From: JAKFWF01 sp031429105
GTDB lineage: Bacteria; Pseudomonadota; Alphaproteobacteria; Rhizobiales; Hyphomicrobiaceae
Direction: 5' to 3'
DNA: 64,000 bases
Assembly: GCA_031429105.1 (NCBI GenBank)
Contig: JANOYV010000014.1
Span: 1-64,000 of the forward strand
Below, piece after piece: positions 14,752 through 22,626 of this stretch (within the stretch, counting starts at the first letter, position 1; every line of letters starts with the position of its first letter). The notes below the pieces were generated by a model that searched no databases, had not been told where the DNA came from, and saw only the letters and a list, made by a program, of their open reading frames with translations. Position numbers and translations under genes: made by a program.

Positions 14752-16613
14752 GTTCTTACCGCCAAAAGTGACTGACTGTGCAATGCAGTTTCATCGCTTA
14801 CCAGTTTCAAGGCAATCGTTGTCGCCTCCTTCAGCGAGGTGGCAAAGTAGTCAGCCCCAACGATATCTTTAAACTGCGCCAGCTCCGGATCTGTCGAGGG
14901 TACGCACCACAATCCCACGAGTACTTTTGCGTTAGGGCAATTGCGGCGAATGCGGCGAATGACAAATTTTACTTGCGCCGATTTTGACGAGCCGACGAAG
15001 GAAACGCAGACAAGGCGGATTGCAGCCAATTGCGATGAGATTTCAGCTACGCCAGCTAGCCCGTGTGTTTCGCTCGTTCGGGTCGGTGCGCCAGCACGGT
15101 TGAATGTGTCGGCTAACAGCGCTGCTGCGGCATGATCCAAATGCGTGCGGCCGCCTACGCTTAAGATTGATGGCTCGGCCGAGGGAGGCTGGATCGTGCT
15201 CGGCTCAAGATCTGAGGGCGGTGTCCCTGCTTCGTCCGCATGGTCCGCCAACCCTTCGATCAAATGTTGCACGCCTTCAACGAGCATAACGCGGCGCTCT
15301 GGCGACAACGCATCATGTTGAGCGTCGCTTTGAGCCAGAGCCAAGCCTGGCAAAACGATTTGATCGTAATATTCAACCAGTGGAGTTGTCTTCAGTTGCT
15401 GTTCGGCCAGCTCAATCGCCTCGGCCGGATCGCCGGCAATCAAGCGTTGATAGAGACTTTCCGACGGTGTCAGTACCGACTGGTCGCCAAGCAAGACACT
15501 GACAAATTCCAGGCGCTGGGTGTATTGACCTAGGATCACAAGGCACAACGTGATGGGTGTCGCCAACACGAGGCCGATCGGTCCCCAGAGCCATGTCCAA
15601 AACGTTGCAGCGATAATGATCGCGACAGGCGACAGGCCGGTTTGATGGCCTAAAACGAGTGGCTCAATGGCGTGGCCCATGAGCGGTTCACCGATCGCAA
15701 AGAGTGCAACGGTCCAGGCGACCATGGTCCACCCGGGATCGACAGCTGCGGCCAATGCAACCGGCAGGATCGCGGCGATGATCGAACCGATATAAGGTAC
15801 GAACCGCAGCAGCATTGTGAAAATCCCCCACAGCCAGGGACTTGGCACACCGATCAGCCACAGCCCCACGCCCACGACGGCGCCAAAGACGGCATTCAAA
15901 GTGGTCTGCAACAGAAAATAGCGACTGAGCCTGGTTGCAGCCTCGTCCATCGCTTCCGTTGTACGATTCAAGGTTTTCGTGCCCAGAAGTCGGATCACGC
16001 GATCGCGAAGATCCTCTCGCTGGAGCATCAAAAAAATCACAAAGATCAAAACTAGCCCCGTGCCGGCCAGGGGGCCAAGAATCGGTTGCAGGAGTTCGAT
16101 GGCAACTTTCAGTGGATTGTTGCTCGGTACACGGATTTCGACTGGAATGGGCGCTGCGCTTGTCGGGGATGCCACTTTCGGTCCTGATCCCGGTGTTGAA
16201 ATTTCTTGGCCAAGATCTTCGATTACCTTGGTCGCCTGTGACACTGTCCCGCTAGTGGTGGCGGCACCCTTTATTGTCCGGATCTTGGCCCGCAGGTTGG
16301 ATTGGTAATCGGGTAATTTTTCGGCTAGCTGCGCGACCTGGGATGCGCCGAACGCTCCCATACCCAGGATCAAGCCAAAGCTTGCCACCACTACGACTAG
16401 CACACTGGCACTTCTAGGCAGACCGGTACGACGCAACATTACTGCCAACGGGGCAAGTACGAAGCTGATCAGTACGGCGAGCGCAAAAGGGATCAAAATT
16501 TCCCGAGCGAAATACAGCGACGCGACAATCGTCACGCCTGTCAACAATGCGCTCACGCCCGAAAACTCGGACGCAGGTCGACTTCGTGTGACCGAAAGAT
16601 CAGCTAGTCGCAT
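14748..16613 (-). CDS. AI-2E family (PerM/TqsA-type) membrane transporter with C-terminal extension
   Basis: 621 residues. The first 370 or so are the AI-2E exporter-superfamily fold: paired N-terminal helices (IVASLYFAREILIPFALAVL), central loop, then MLLRFVPYIGSIIAAILPVA and the late motif GPIGLVLATPITLCLVILGQ. The remaining 250 residues are soluble; the last 130 (ILSVGGRTHLDHAAAALLAD ... IRLVCVSFVGSSKSAQVKFV) have the alternating strand-helix look of a Rossmann or B12-binding-like domain. Substrate unknown; not necessarily AI-2. It lies behind an exact EcfG promoter and is coupled by ATGA overlap to the next gene. Confidence 0.78.
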   Translation of the reverse strand: MRLADLSVTRSRPASEFSGVSALLTGVTIVASLYFAREILIPFALAVLISFVLAPLAVMLRRTGLPRSASVLVVVVASFGLILGMGAFGASQVAQLAEKLPDYQSNLRAKIRTIKGAATTSGTVSQATKVIEDLGQEISTPGSGPKVASPTSAAPIPVEIRVPSNNPLKVAIELLQPILGPLAGTGLVLIFVIFLMLQREDLRDRVIRLLGTKTLNRTTEAMDEAATRLSRYFLLQTTLNAVFGAVVGVGLWLIGVPSPWLWGIFTMLLRFVPYIGSIIAAILPVALAAAVDPGWTMVAWTVALFAIGEPLMGHAIEPLVLGHQTGLSPVAIIIAATFWTWLWGPIGLVLATPITLCLVILGQYTQRLEFVSVLLGDQSVLTPSESLYQRLIAGDPAEAIELAEQQLKTTPLVEYYDQIVLPGLALAQSDAQHDALSPERRVMLVEGVQHLIEGLADHADEAGTPPSDLEPSTIQPPSAEPSILSVGGRTHLDHAAAALLADTFNRAGAPTRTSETHGLAGVAEISSQLAAIRLVCVSFVGSSKSAQVKFVIRRIRRNCPNAKVLVGLWCVPSTDPELAQFKDIVGADYFATSLKEATTIALKLVSDETALHSQSLLAVRT

Positions 16614-16699
16614 CGACCTCGTCCGGAGTTAAATCCTCTGCAGCCGGGAGCTATCCTTTGGCGATTGCCCTTTGGCGATTGCGTCCTCGTCTGCAGATT

Positions 16700-16724
16700 A
16701 ACGCCTGTTGGCGTTGATCGTTCC
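16700..16724 (-). promoter_or_regulatory. EcfG promoter for AI-2E-type operon
   Basis: Minus strand: GGAAC at 16724-16720, 16 bases, CGTT at 16703-16700; 86 bases before the ATG at 16613. Exact consensus. Confidence 0.82.
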
Positions 16725-16738
16725 CTGCTGCCACCGTG

Positions 16739-16763
16739 GGAACCCTTTCAATGCCAACGTGTT
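16739..16763 (+). promoter_or_regulatory. Near-consensus EcfG promoter
   Basis: GGAAC 16739-16743, 16 bases, TGTT 16760-16763 (one mismatch in the -10 element); 70 bases before the small gene at 16834. The back-to-back arrangement with 16700-16724 mirrors the other divergent pairs. Confidence 0.5.
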
Positions 16764-16833
16764 GAGTTCTTACCCGTAAATAAAAGCGACATCGTTAACG
16801 CCCGGTCGACATTCAACAACTCCGAGGTTTGGT

Positions 16834-17121
16834 ATGAGCACGATCATGAATCTGAATACGGATAAGGCCCGTCTAGAACCGGACACAGTATTTGCTCATC
16901 CAGACGAACTTGTCGCGCAAGAGGGTCTCACTCGAGGTCAAAAAATTGCGGCACTCGAGCGTTGGGAGTTGACACTGCAAGATCGCTTGCGGGCGACCGA
17001 TGAGGGCATGGCACCGCCCGCCGGTCAGACCGCGGACGAGGCAGAACTGATCGAGGCGATCGCAGGCGCGCTCAAGGCACTGCGTGATCGATCAGATGTG
17101 GCTCCATCCGTACCAAGCTGA
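16834..17121 (+). CDS. Small soluble protein typical of Rhizobiales stress loci
   Basis: 95 residues. It has the pattern FAHPDELVAQEGLTRGQKIA followed by ALERWELTLQDRLRATDEGM, as in a family of short alphaproteobacterial proteins ('sPdeVl....LtreqKi.lLr.We.D.r') that I know only as hypothetical. Start at the ATG 16834 with a modest upstream GAGG. Its last 97 bases overlap, tail to tail, the convergent ABC transporter gene. The near-consensus EcfG promoter upstream fits stress induction. Confidence 0.65.
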   Translation: MSTIMNLNTDKARLEPDTVFAHPDELVAQEGLTRGQKIAALERWELTLQDRLRATDEGMAPPAGQTADEAELIEAIAGALKALRDRSDVAPSVPS

Positions 17122-18992
17122 GCATCGGAGGCCTCATTTCGACGACTATCAGTGCCGGTCGGTTCATCAGTCGGTACTTTTAGCTTCAACACACGAGCGG
17201 CCACGCCCTTCAGTTTGCGCCAGCCATCTCGATCTTGTGTCTTCGTTTGGAAGATGCGCCCACCGGTTGAGCGGCGCTGCAGCGTCAGCATCCGGCTGTG
17301 CAGCTCCTGTAGGCCAGGTCGATGACCGACGGAGAAGATGGTTGCGTTTGGCAGCCTATCGAACAACAAGGTGAGCAGTCGAAACTCGCTGTCGATATCG
17401 AGGGCGGCCGTTGCTTCGTCCATGATTATTACGCCTGGTGCTTCCAAGAGCAGCCGAGCGAAGGCGATGCGCTGGCGTTCACCACCCGATAGGGTCTGGT
17501 CCCATCGCTCGTCCTCAAGATCAAGCTTCGGCGCGAGATAGAACAAACCAACGTCTTTGAGAATGGCTAAGGCTTGCTCGTTGGTGAGCAACGCACTTTC
17601 ACGCGGATAGGCCAATGCGTCATGCAACGTGCCCAAGGGAATATACGGTCGCTGCGGTACGAACGCGATCTTGGCATTGGCAGGTAGAATGATTCGGCCT
17701 TCGCCCCACGGCCAAAGTCCGGCTATTGCGCGAATCAGTGTGCTTTTGCCGGTGCCCGACTCACCGCCTAATAGCACGCGCTCCCCTGGCGTCACCGTAA
17801 AATCGGCATCATCGATGACGACGCGACCGTCTCGATGGGCAATTGATAAACTGCTGAGTTGAACATTGCCGGAACTCGTTGCCTCGACGATGATTGAGGC
17901 CGCTCGCGCTGTGTCCTGATCCATTTCGTCCATCGCGATATGGAGCTCGTCGACGCGTTTTGCCGATGCCGACCACTCGGCAAGTCGAATGAAATTATCG
18001 GCAAACCAGTTGAGCGCGGCCAACACCGCCGTAAACGCAGCAGCAAGCTGCATGACTGAGCCCAGCGTCAATTCACCAGCCAGATATTTCGGCGTAGCGA
18101 GCAGCACCGGCAATATGGGGGCAAAAAATGCATTGCCGTTGAGCAACCAGGTGAGTTGGCAGTGCTGACGGATAACGTCGATCCAGCGTTCTGCAATTTG
18201 AGTAAAAGTTTCTGTTAAACGGGCGCGCTCGTCATCAGCGCCCTTGATCAGCGCGATACTTTCAGAATTTTCTCTAACGCGTGTCAACTCGTAGCGAAAC
18301 TGGGCTTCGCTCTCGTTCTTGGCAGCGACCCGTTCGACCAACGGGGCGCCGATGAAATAGGTCAGCGCCGAGGTGGCAACCGCATACAACACTGCGGCAA
18401 TGGCGATGTAACCTGGGATCCAGATCGATTGGTCACCAATCTTAATCGTGACCGAGCCGCCGACCCAGAACAGAATGCCAACGAACGTAACTGCGACCAT
18501 CACTGCATTTACAAAGCCGATGACGAATTCAACGACTGGTTCGGAGGCCATCCGTAAGTCGTCGGCAATGCGATATTCCGGATTGATTTGTGTTTCGTCT
18601 GTGACCGCCAAGCGATAGTAGCGCTGTTCGGAAAGCCAACGGGTCAAAACCGTAGCCGTAAGCCATTGGCGCCAACGGACTTGCAAAGTCATCCGACAAC
18701 GAACCATCGCAACGGCAAATGCAGCGCCAACCGCAACCAGGATGACGATGGTAATCACGTTCTCGAACAGCGTGCTGCCATCCTTGCGCTCAAGCGCGTC
18801 GAAGAACGATTTATTCCATCGATTGATGCCGACGTTAACCGCTAGATTTGCGAAAATAAGTGCAAACGCACCCAAAGTCCAAAACCACGCCGTCGATTTC
18901 TGTGAGCCACTCCAAAAGCCAGCGGCGCGGCTCAAAAAACCTTTGGCCGACGAGCCGCGCACAGGATTTGGTAGTGCAGAAAGATCGGTCAT
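17025..18992 (-). CDS. SbmA/BacA/YddA-like ABC transporter, fused permease-ATPase
   Basis: 655 residues. The N-terminal about 340 are the ABC_membrane_2 (SbmA/BacA-like) region: NRWNKSFFDALERKDG, RWRQWLTATVLTRWLSEQRY, NPEYRIADDLR, hallmarks of this group. The C-terminal ATPase has Walker A GGESGTGKST, signature LSGGERQRIAFARLL, Walker B GVIIMDEATAALD and a switch His in SVGHR. After the ATPase comes a 70-residue Ser/Ala-rich tail absent from most relatives, and the terminal 97 bases overlap the convergent small gene. Substrate unknown; relatives import peptides or very-long-chain fatty acids. Confidence 0.88.
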   Translation of the reverse strand: MTDLSALPNPVRGSSAKGFLSRAAGFWSGSQKSTAWFWTLGAFALIFANLAVNVGINRWNKSFFDALERKDGSTLFENVITIVILVAVGAAFAVAMVRCRMTLQVRWRQWLTATVLTRWLSEQRYYRLAVTDETQINPEYRIADDLRMASEPVVEFVIGFVNAVMVAVTFVGILFWVGGSVTIKIGDQSIWIPGYIAIAAVLYAVATSALTYFIGAPLVERVAAKNESEAQFRYELTRVRENSESIALIKGADDERARLTETFTQIAERWIDVIRQHCQLTWLLNGNAFFAPILPVLLATPKYLAGELTLGSVMQLAAAFTAVLAALNWFADNFIRLAEWSASAKRVDELHIAMDEMDQDTARAASIIVEATSSGNVQLSSLSIAHRDGRVVIDDADFTVTPGERVLLGGESGTGKSTLIRAIAGLWPWGEGRIILPANAKIAFVPQRPYIPLGTLHDALAYPRESALLTNEQALAILKDVGLFYLAPKLDLEDERWDQTLSGGERQRIAFARLLLEAPGVIIMDEATAALDIDSEFRLLTLLFDRLPNATIFSVGHRPGLQELHSRMLTLQRRSTGGRIFQTKTQDRDGWRKLKGVAARVLKLKVPTDEPTGTDSRRNEASDAQLGTDGATSDRSRSALSAPAIASISSASSAV

Positions 18993-19096
18993 TGATATCG
19001 GATCTCATTCACGGTGTTGGTGGCGGTGCGTAGGGTGACGAATTTACGAGGAACGAATGCCAGCGTCTGCTCATGTCGATCCCAGCCGTTTGCGAT

Positions 19097-19921
19097 TTAC
19101 GGGCTGGAGGTGTCGGCGAACTCATCGGTCCAGACCCGGAAGCCTTGAAGCGTGTTCGGTCCGAACGTTGTGGCAATGGCAACGTCGGCTGCGTCACGCC
19201 CGCGAGCGATCAGAACCCGCCCAATGCGTGGCGCGTTGTTGCGTGGATCAAACACGTGCCATTGGCCCCCAAGATAGGCTTCGAACCAGGCAGCGAAATC
19301 GCCAGGTGGGTAGGGCTTGGGCGTGCCGCTATCGCTCAGGTAACCAGTGCAATAGCGCGCTGGAATATTCAGTGCTCGGCAAAACGCGATGGCGAGATGC
19401 GCATAATCGCGGCAGACGCCTAGTCGTTCTTCATAGGCTTCCGAAGCGGTTCTAGTTACCCGCGCGTGCTGGTAGCCGAATGTGATGTGCTGGTGCGCGA
19501 AATCACAAATAGCCTGAACGCGTGACCATCCAGGTTTATGTTCGCCAAACAGCGTCCAAGCTAAATCAAGCAATCGATCACTGTCGCAAAATCGACTAGC
19601 CAGTAAAAAAACGAGTGCATCTTCAGGCAGTTTTTCAACGGAAATTTGCTTGGCATCGAGAACGACTGGATCGGGACGACCAGTATCCGCGATAACGGCG
19701 TCACAGGTAATTACAGTGCGGCCGGCCGGAGCGACAAGCCGACAACACCAATTGCCATAAGCATCACGATAACCAGAAATTGGAACTGCTGGACGAACCA
19801 ATATGTGGTCTGGGAGGACAAGGTCCGAGACCCGTGTAAAGTGCACATTTAGCATCAAGATGACCGGTGTCGGCTGCGGAAAATCGTAGCGCAGCTCGTA
19901 CCCGATCTTAAACTTTGTCAT
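19097..19921 (-). CDS. Transglutaminase-like cysteine protease-fold protein
   Basis: 274 residues from the ATG at 19921 (MTKFKIGYELRYDF is the usual start of this family; the upstream ATG at 19960 overlaps dps). The N-terminal beta domain is followed by a transglutaminase core: catalytic Cys in ERLGVCRDYAHLAIAFCRAL, then His in GGQWHVFDPRNN with Asp close behind. Family members act as transglutaminases or peptidases; substrate unknown. It lies 31 bases after dps and is probably cotranscribed. Confidence 0.85.
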   Translation of the reverse strand: MTKFKIGYELRYDFPQPTPVILMLNVHFTRVSDLVLPDHILVRPAVPISGYRDAYGNWCCRLVAPAGRTVITCDAVIADTGRPDPVVLDAKQISVEKLPEDALVFLLASRFCDSDRLLDLAWTLFGEHKPGWSRVQAICDFAHQHITFGYQHARVTRTASEAYEERLGVCRDYAHLAIAFCRALNIPARYCTGYLSDSGTPKPYPPGDFAAWFEAYLGGQWHVFDPRNNAPRIGRVLIARGRDAADVAIATTFGPNTLQGFRVWTDEFADTSSP

Positions 19922-19952
19922 GTTGCGCACGCTCCGGTGATCTATCTGCTCC

Positions 19953-20480
19953 TCAACCAATTTTCATGTGAGATAAATGTTCCGATACGAACCAAGCTTG
20001 TTTCTCGTTTAGGCGGATCAAGCCGCTGACAAGGAGGTCGTTCGTGCCATCGTCATGTTGGTCCGAGGCGCGCTGTCCAGCTTGACGTGCAAAGCTCAAA
20101 ACGATCTCGTGGGCGCTGACGAGCCGCTCCAATTGTGCCACGGGTGCCTCACGGTCACGCGGCGGCCGCGGGATTTCGCTCTCTTCCGCAGCGTCCGCAG
20201 CCATCGCGATGCTGACACCACCGAGCTGCATGACCCGCTCAGCGATCTGGTCAATAAGTTCTCCTTGTTGTTCCTGATGTTCATCAAACAACAAGTGCAG
20301 CTCGCGGAAGGTCGGGCCAGAGACTTGCCAGTGATGCTTCTTATAAAGGTCACGCAGCACAATCGAATCCGAAAGTGCTCGATTGAGATCTGTCACTGCG
20401 GCTTTGCGAACAGGTTCGGACAGCGCAAGCTTCATTAGTTTCAGATCACCAAAGCGTTGGTGAAGTTTATGCTGGGTCAT
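19953..20480 (-). CDS. dps: Dps, DNA-binding ferritin-like protein
   Basis: 175 residues from the ATG at 20480. A longer frame up to 20723 reads through another gene and is not credible. Dps ferroxidase motif: LYKKHHWQVSGPTFRELHLL then FDEHQEQQGELIDQIAERVM, supplying His, Asp and Glu ligands between subunits. It oxidises and stores iron and protects DNA during oxidative or starvation stress. It follows the CsbD and DUF3309 genes on the same strand, possibly read from their EcfG promoter at 21053-21077. Confidence 0.9.
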   Translation of the reverse strand: MTQHKLHQRFGDLKLMKLALSEPVRKAAVTDLNRALSDSIVLRDLYKKHHWQVSGPTFRELHLLFDEHQEQQGELIDQIAERVMQLGGVSIAMAADAAEESEIPRPPRDREAPVAQLERLVSAHEIVLSFARQAGQRASDQHDDGTNDLLVSGLIRLNEKQAWFVSEHLSHMKIG

Positions 20481-20539
20481 TGCCGTGCTCCGCGCATTTT
20501 CCGTCTCAATGTCGTGGCCGTTGGAATAGCGAAAATCTG

Positions 20540-20698
20540 CTAGATGCGACCAATCACTGCGAGAACCAGGATCACAATCAGTATGGTGCCAACGGCACCT
20601 GATGGCGCATATCCCCAGCTGCGGCTGTGCGGCCACGTCGGCAAAGCGCCAACAAGTGCGAGAACGAGCAAGATGAGTAGTATAGTTGACAATGTCAT
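20540..20698 (-). CDS. DUF3309 family small membrane protein
   Basis: 52 residues from the ATG at 20698 to TAG at 20540. Two hydrophobic helices flank the conserved turn: TLSTILLILLVLALVGALPT, then WPHSRSWGYAPSG, then GTILIVILVLAVIGRI. The P.W.HS..WGY.PSG motif is diagnostic of DUF3309. It lies between the CsbD gene and dps. Function unknown; such proteins commonly occur in stress clusters of alphaproteobacteria. Confidence 0.85.
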   Translation of the reverse strand: MTLSTILLILLVLALVGALPTWPHSRSWGYAPSGAVGTILIVILVLAVIGRI

Positions 20699-20718
20699 GG
20701 TTCGTTCTCACGTGATTG

Positions 20719-20748
20719 CTCACGGTCTCGCTGAAACGAGACCGTGAG
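20719..20748 (-). terminator. Perfect 12-bp hairpin between csbD-like and DUF3309 genes
   Basis: CTCACGGTCTCG (20719-20730) pairs perfectly with CGAGACCGTGAG (20737-20748) around a 6-base loop. No T-run follows on the minus strand, so it may attenuate or stabilise the csbD mRNA rather than terminate fully. Confidence 0.55.
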
Positions 20749-20774
20749 GCAGCTTAAATTTCTCGCGCAATGAA

Positions 20775-20978
20775 CTAGAGGTTGTGCCTTGATGCCCACG
20801 CATCCAGCTGCTTTTCGGCTTCATCCTTGGCGACGCCGTACCGCTGCTGAATGGCGCCTGAGAGCTGGTCTCGTTTGCCCGCAACTACATCGAGCTCGTC
20901 ATCCGTGAGCTTGCCCCATTGTTCCTTGGCCTTGCCTTTAAATTGTTTCCATTCGCCTTCGATGCGATCCCAATTCAT
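20775..20978 (-). CDS. CsbD family stress protein
   Basis: 67 residues. It begins MNWDRIEGEWKQFKGKAKEQ and continues WGKLTDDELDVVAGKRDQL, the archetypal YjbJ/CsbD sequence, with the C-terminal YGVAKDEAEKQLDAW. It is closer to canonical YjbJ than the CsbD-like gene at 7196. An exact EcfG promoter lies 75 bases upstream. Stress-induced; molecular role unknown. Confidence 0.93.
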   Translation of the reverse strand: MNWDRIEGEWKQFKGKAKEQWGKLTDDELDVVAGKRDQLSGAIQQRYGVAKDEAEKQLDAWASRHNL

Positions 20979-21052
20979 CTAAATGACTCCGAGTTTGGTG
21001 GTTGATGTTGCGTTCAAAACTCTGACCGATCGAACGATCCGCCTGGCAAGAA

Positions 21053-21077
21053 AACGCCCACAACCAATTCTGGTTCC
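21053..21077 (-). promoter_or_regulatory. EcfG promoter for csbD-like/DUF3309/dps genes
   Basis: Minus strand: GGAAC at 21077-21073, 16 bases, CGTT at 21056-21053. Exact consensus. No other EcfG site is visible between here and dps. Confidence 0.85.
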
Positions 21078-21147
21078 ATGTAATCCTGACGACCAGCACG
21101 AGCTTGACGCGCGTCGTGACGGGATTGGGTAATCAATCACCAAATTG

Positions 21148-21180
21148 TGTATCGCTCGATACAATACGCTAGAATAGCGT
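21148..21180 (+). promoter_or_regulatory. Two adjacent palindromes, probable TetR operators
   Basis: TGTATCG-CT-CGATACA (21148-21163) and ACGCTA-GAA-TAGCGT (21166-21180) are both perfect inverted repeats, 61-93 bases before the TetR start. The first has the size and symmetry of a TetR-family operator; autoregulation of the tetR-GST unit is inferred. Confidence 0.6.
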
Positions 21181-21240
21181 CGCTTGCAGGCTTAGTGGTT
21201 GACGCTTCGTACCCGCGATTGAAATTTGTCGGAGCCGTTC

Positions 21241-21873
21241 ATGGCGCGCCCGCGTGCATTCAATAACGATGAAGTTCTCGATGCGGCCATCGCGTGCTTC
21301 TGGCGGCGCGGGTTGGACGGGACTTCGGTCCGGGATCTTGCAACTCAAATGGGGATCAATGGGCCCAGTCTCTACAATGCGTTCGGCGACAAGCGCACAT
21401 TATTTATCCGATCGCTGGAGCGGTACGCTAGCCGCTACATGCGAGAGCGGATTGAGCGGCTCGAACGCCACCAGTCGCCAAAAGCGGCCATTCAGATGTT
21501 CTTTCAGGAGGTGATCAGTCGATCATTGTCTGATCCTGATTATTGTGGGTGTTTGATCATCAACTCGGCACTCGAAGTCGCGCCGCATGATCGAGCGTTA
21601 CGCAAAGTTGTCGTCGGTTACCTTGGCGAAATTGAAAGCTTCTTTGTGCGGTGTCTAACGCGCGGCAGGGCTGCTAATGATGTTCCCATCAGTGTTGAAA
21701 TCGCTGATACCGCGCGCCTATTCCTCGGACTACTCATCGGGCTCCGGGTGGCGGCCCGTGCCAACCCGGATCGCGTGCTGCTCGAAGGCATGGTCCGCCC
21801 CGCACTTGCTCTCCTGAACAAGTCAAAGACCTCACGCAACGTTTCCCAACCCAAAGGAGTGACACAATGCTGA
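21241..21873 (+). CDS. TetR/AcrR family transcriptional regulator
   Basis: 210 residues from the ATG at 21241 (MARPRAFNNDEVLDAAIACF). The N-terminal helix-turn-helix is GTSVRDLATQMGINGPSLYN followed by AFGDKRTLF. The C-terminal region contains CGCLIINSALEVAPHD, a pattern seen in TetR members that sense electrophiles or quinones. It overlaps the GST gene by ATGCTGA (21867-21873), so regulator and enzyme are cotranscribed. Ligand unknown; the two upstream palindromes are likely its operators. Confidence 0.88.
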   Translation: MARPRAFNNDEVLDAAIACFWRRGLDGTSVRDLATQMGINGPSLYNAFGDKRTLFIRSLERYASRYMRERIERLERHQSPKAAIQMFFQEVISRSLSDPDYCGCLIINSALEVAPHDRALRKVVVGYLGEIESFFVRCLTRGRAANDVPISVEIADTARLFLGLLIGLRVAARANPDRVLLEGMVRPALALLNKSKTSRNVSQPKGVTQC

Positions 21874-22547
21874 AATTCTACTTCAACGGTTCGCCCAATC
21901 CATCGAAGGTTGGTCTATTTCTCGAAGAGGCCGGTCTGCCCTACGAGGCGATGCCGATCGATACCCGCAAAGGTGATCAATTCAAGCCTGAGTTCTTGAA
22001 GATTAATCCGAACGGTAAAGTGCCGGTGATTATAGACGGCGAGACGATCGTCTTTGATAGTAACGCAATCCTCCTCTATCTCGCCGAGAAGACCGGCAAG
22101 TTCTTAGGCCCAGCTGCCAACCGTGGTGAACTTCTGTCTTGGCTGATGTTCGTTGCGACCGGTGTCGGCCCATTTTCTGGTCAGGCGGTTCACTTCAAGC
22201 ACTTTGCACCGGAGAAGCTGCCCTACGCCCATAACCGCTACCAATATGAGGCGAACCGGCATTTCGCTATTCTCAACGATCATCTGGCCAAGCATCGCTA
22301 CATGGTCGGTGATACCTACACGATCGTCGATATGGATGTGTGGGGGTGGGCGCGCATGATCCCGTTCATTCTTGGCGATGAGGCCTGGGCCAAACTGCCA
22401 AACCTGAAACGCCTGCATGATGAGATCCATGCCCGTCCAGCTGCAGTAAAGGCATTAGCGCTGAAAGATAAATTTCCCTTCAAAGCCGAAATGGATGACG
22501 ACGCACGCAAGGTGATGTTCAAGCACATCGCATCGAGCGCGGCGTGA
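21867..22547 (+). CDS. Glutathione S-transferase family protein
   Basis: 226 residues. An N-terminal thioredoxin-like domain (LKFYFNGSPNPSKVGLFLEE, then INPNGKVPVIIDGETIVFDS with the cis-Pro VPVI and Glu/Asp-Ser glutathione contact) is followed by an all-helical domain with VGDTYTIVDMDVWGW (N-capping box). It resembles YfcG/Ure2-type disulphide-bond oxidoreductases. Cotranscribed with the overlapping TetR gene, suggesting detoxification of an inducing electrophile. Confidence 0.88.
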   Translation: MLKFYFNGSPNPSKVGLFLEEAGLPYEAMPIDTRKGDQFKPEFLKINPNGKVPVIIDGETIVFDSNAILLYLAEKTGKFLGPAANRGELLSWLMFVATGVGPFSGQAVHFKHFAPEKLPYAHNRYQYEANRHFAILNDHLAKHRYMVGDTYTIVDMDVWGWARMIPFILGDEAWAKLPNLKRLHDEIHARPAAVKALALKDKFPFKAEMDDDARKVMFKHIASSAA

Positions 22548-22626
22548 AAGCGGCTGGGGTCGGCGGTTCGCTGCCGATCCCATTCAGCCGTGAACGCGGG
22601 AATTGAAAGAGGAGTTGATAACCGCC

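Noticed and set aside
20481..20723. N-terminal extension of dps
   Set aside because: It is the DUF3309 gene read in another frame; Dps homology starts at 20480.
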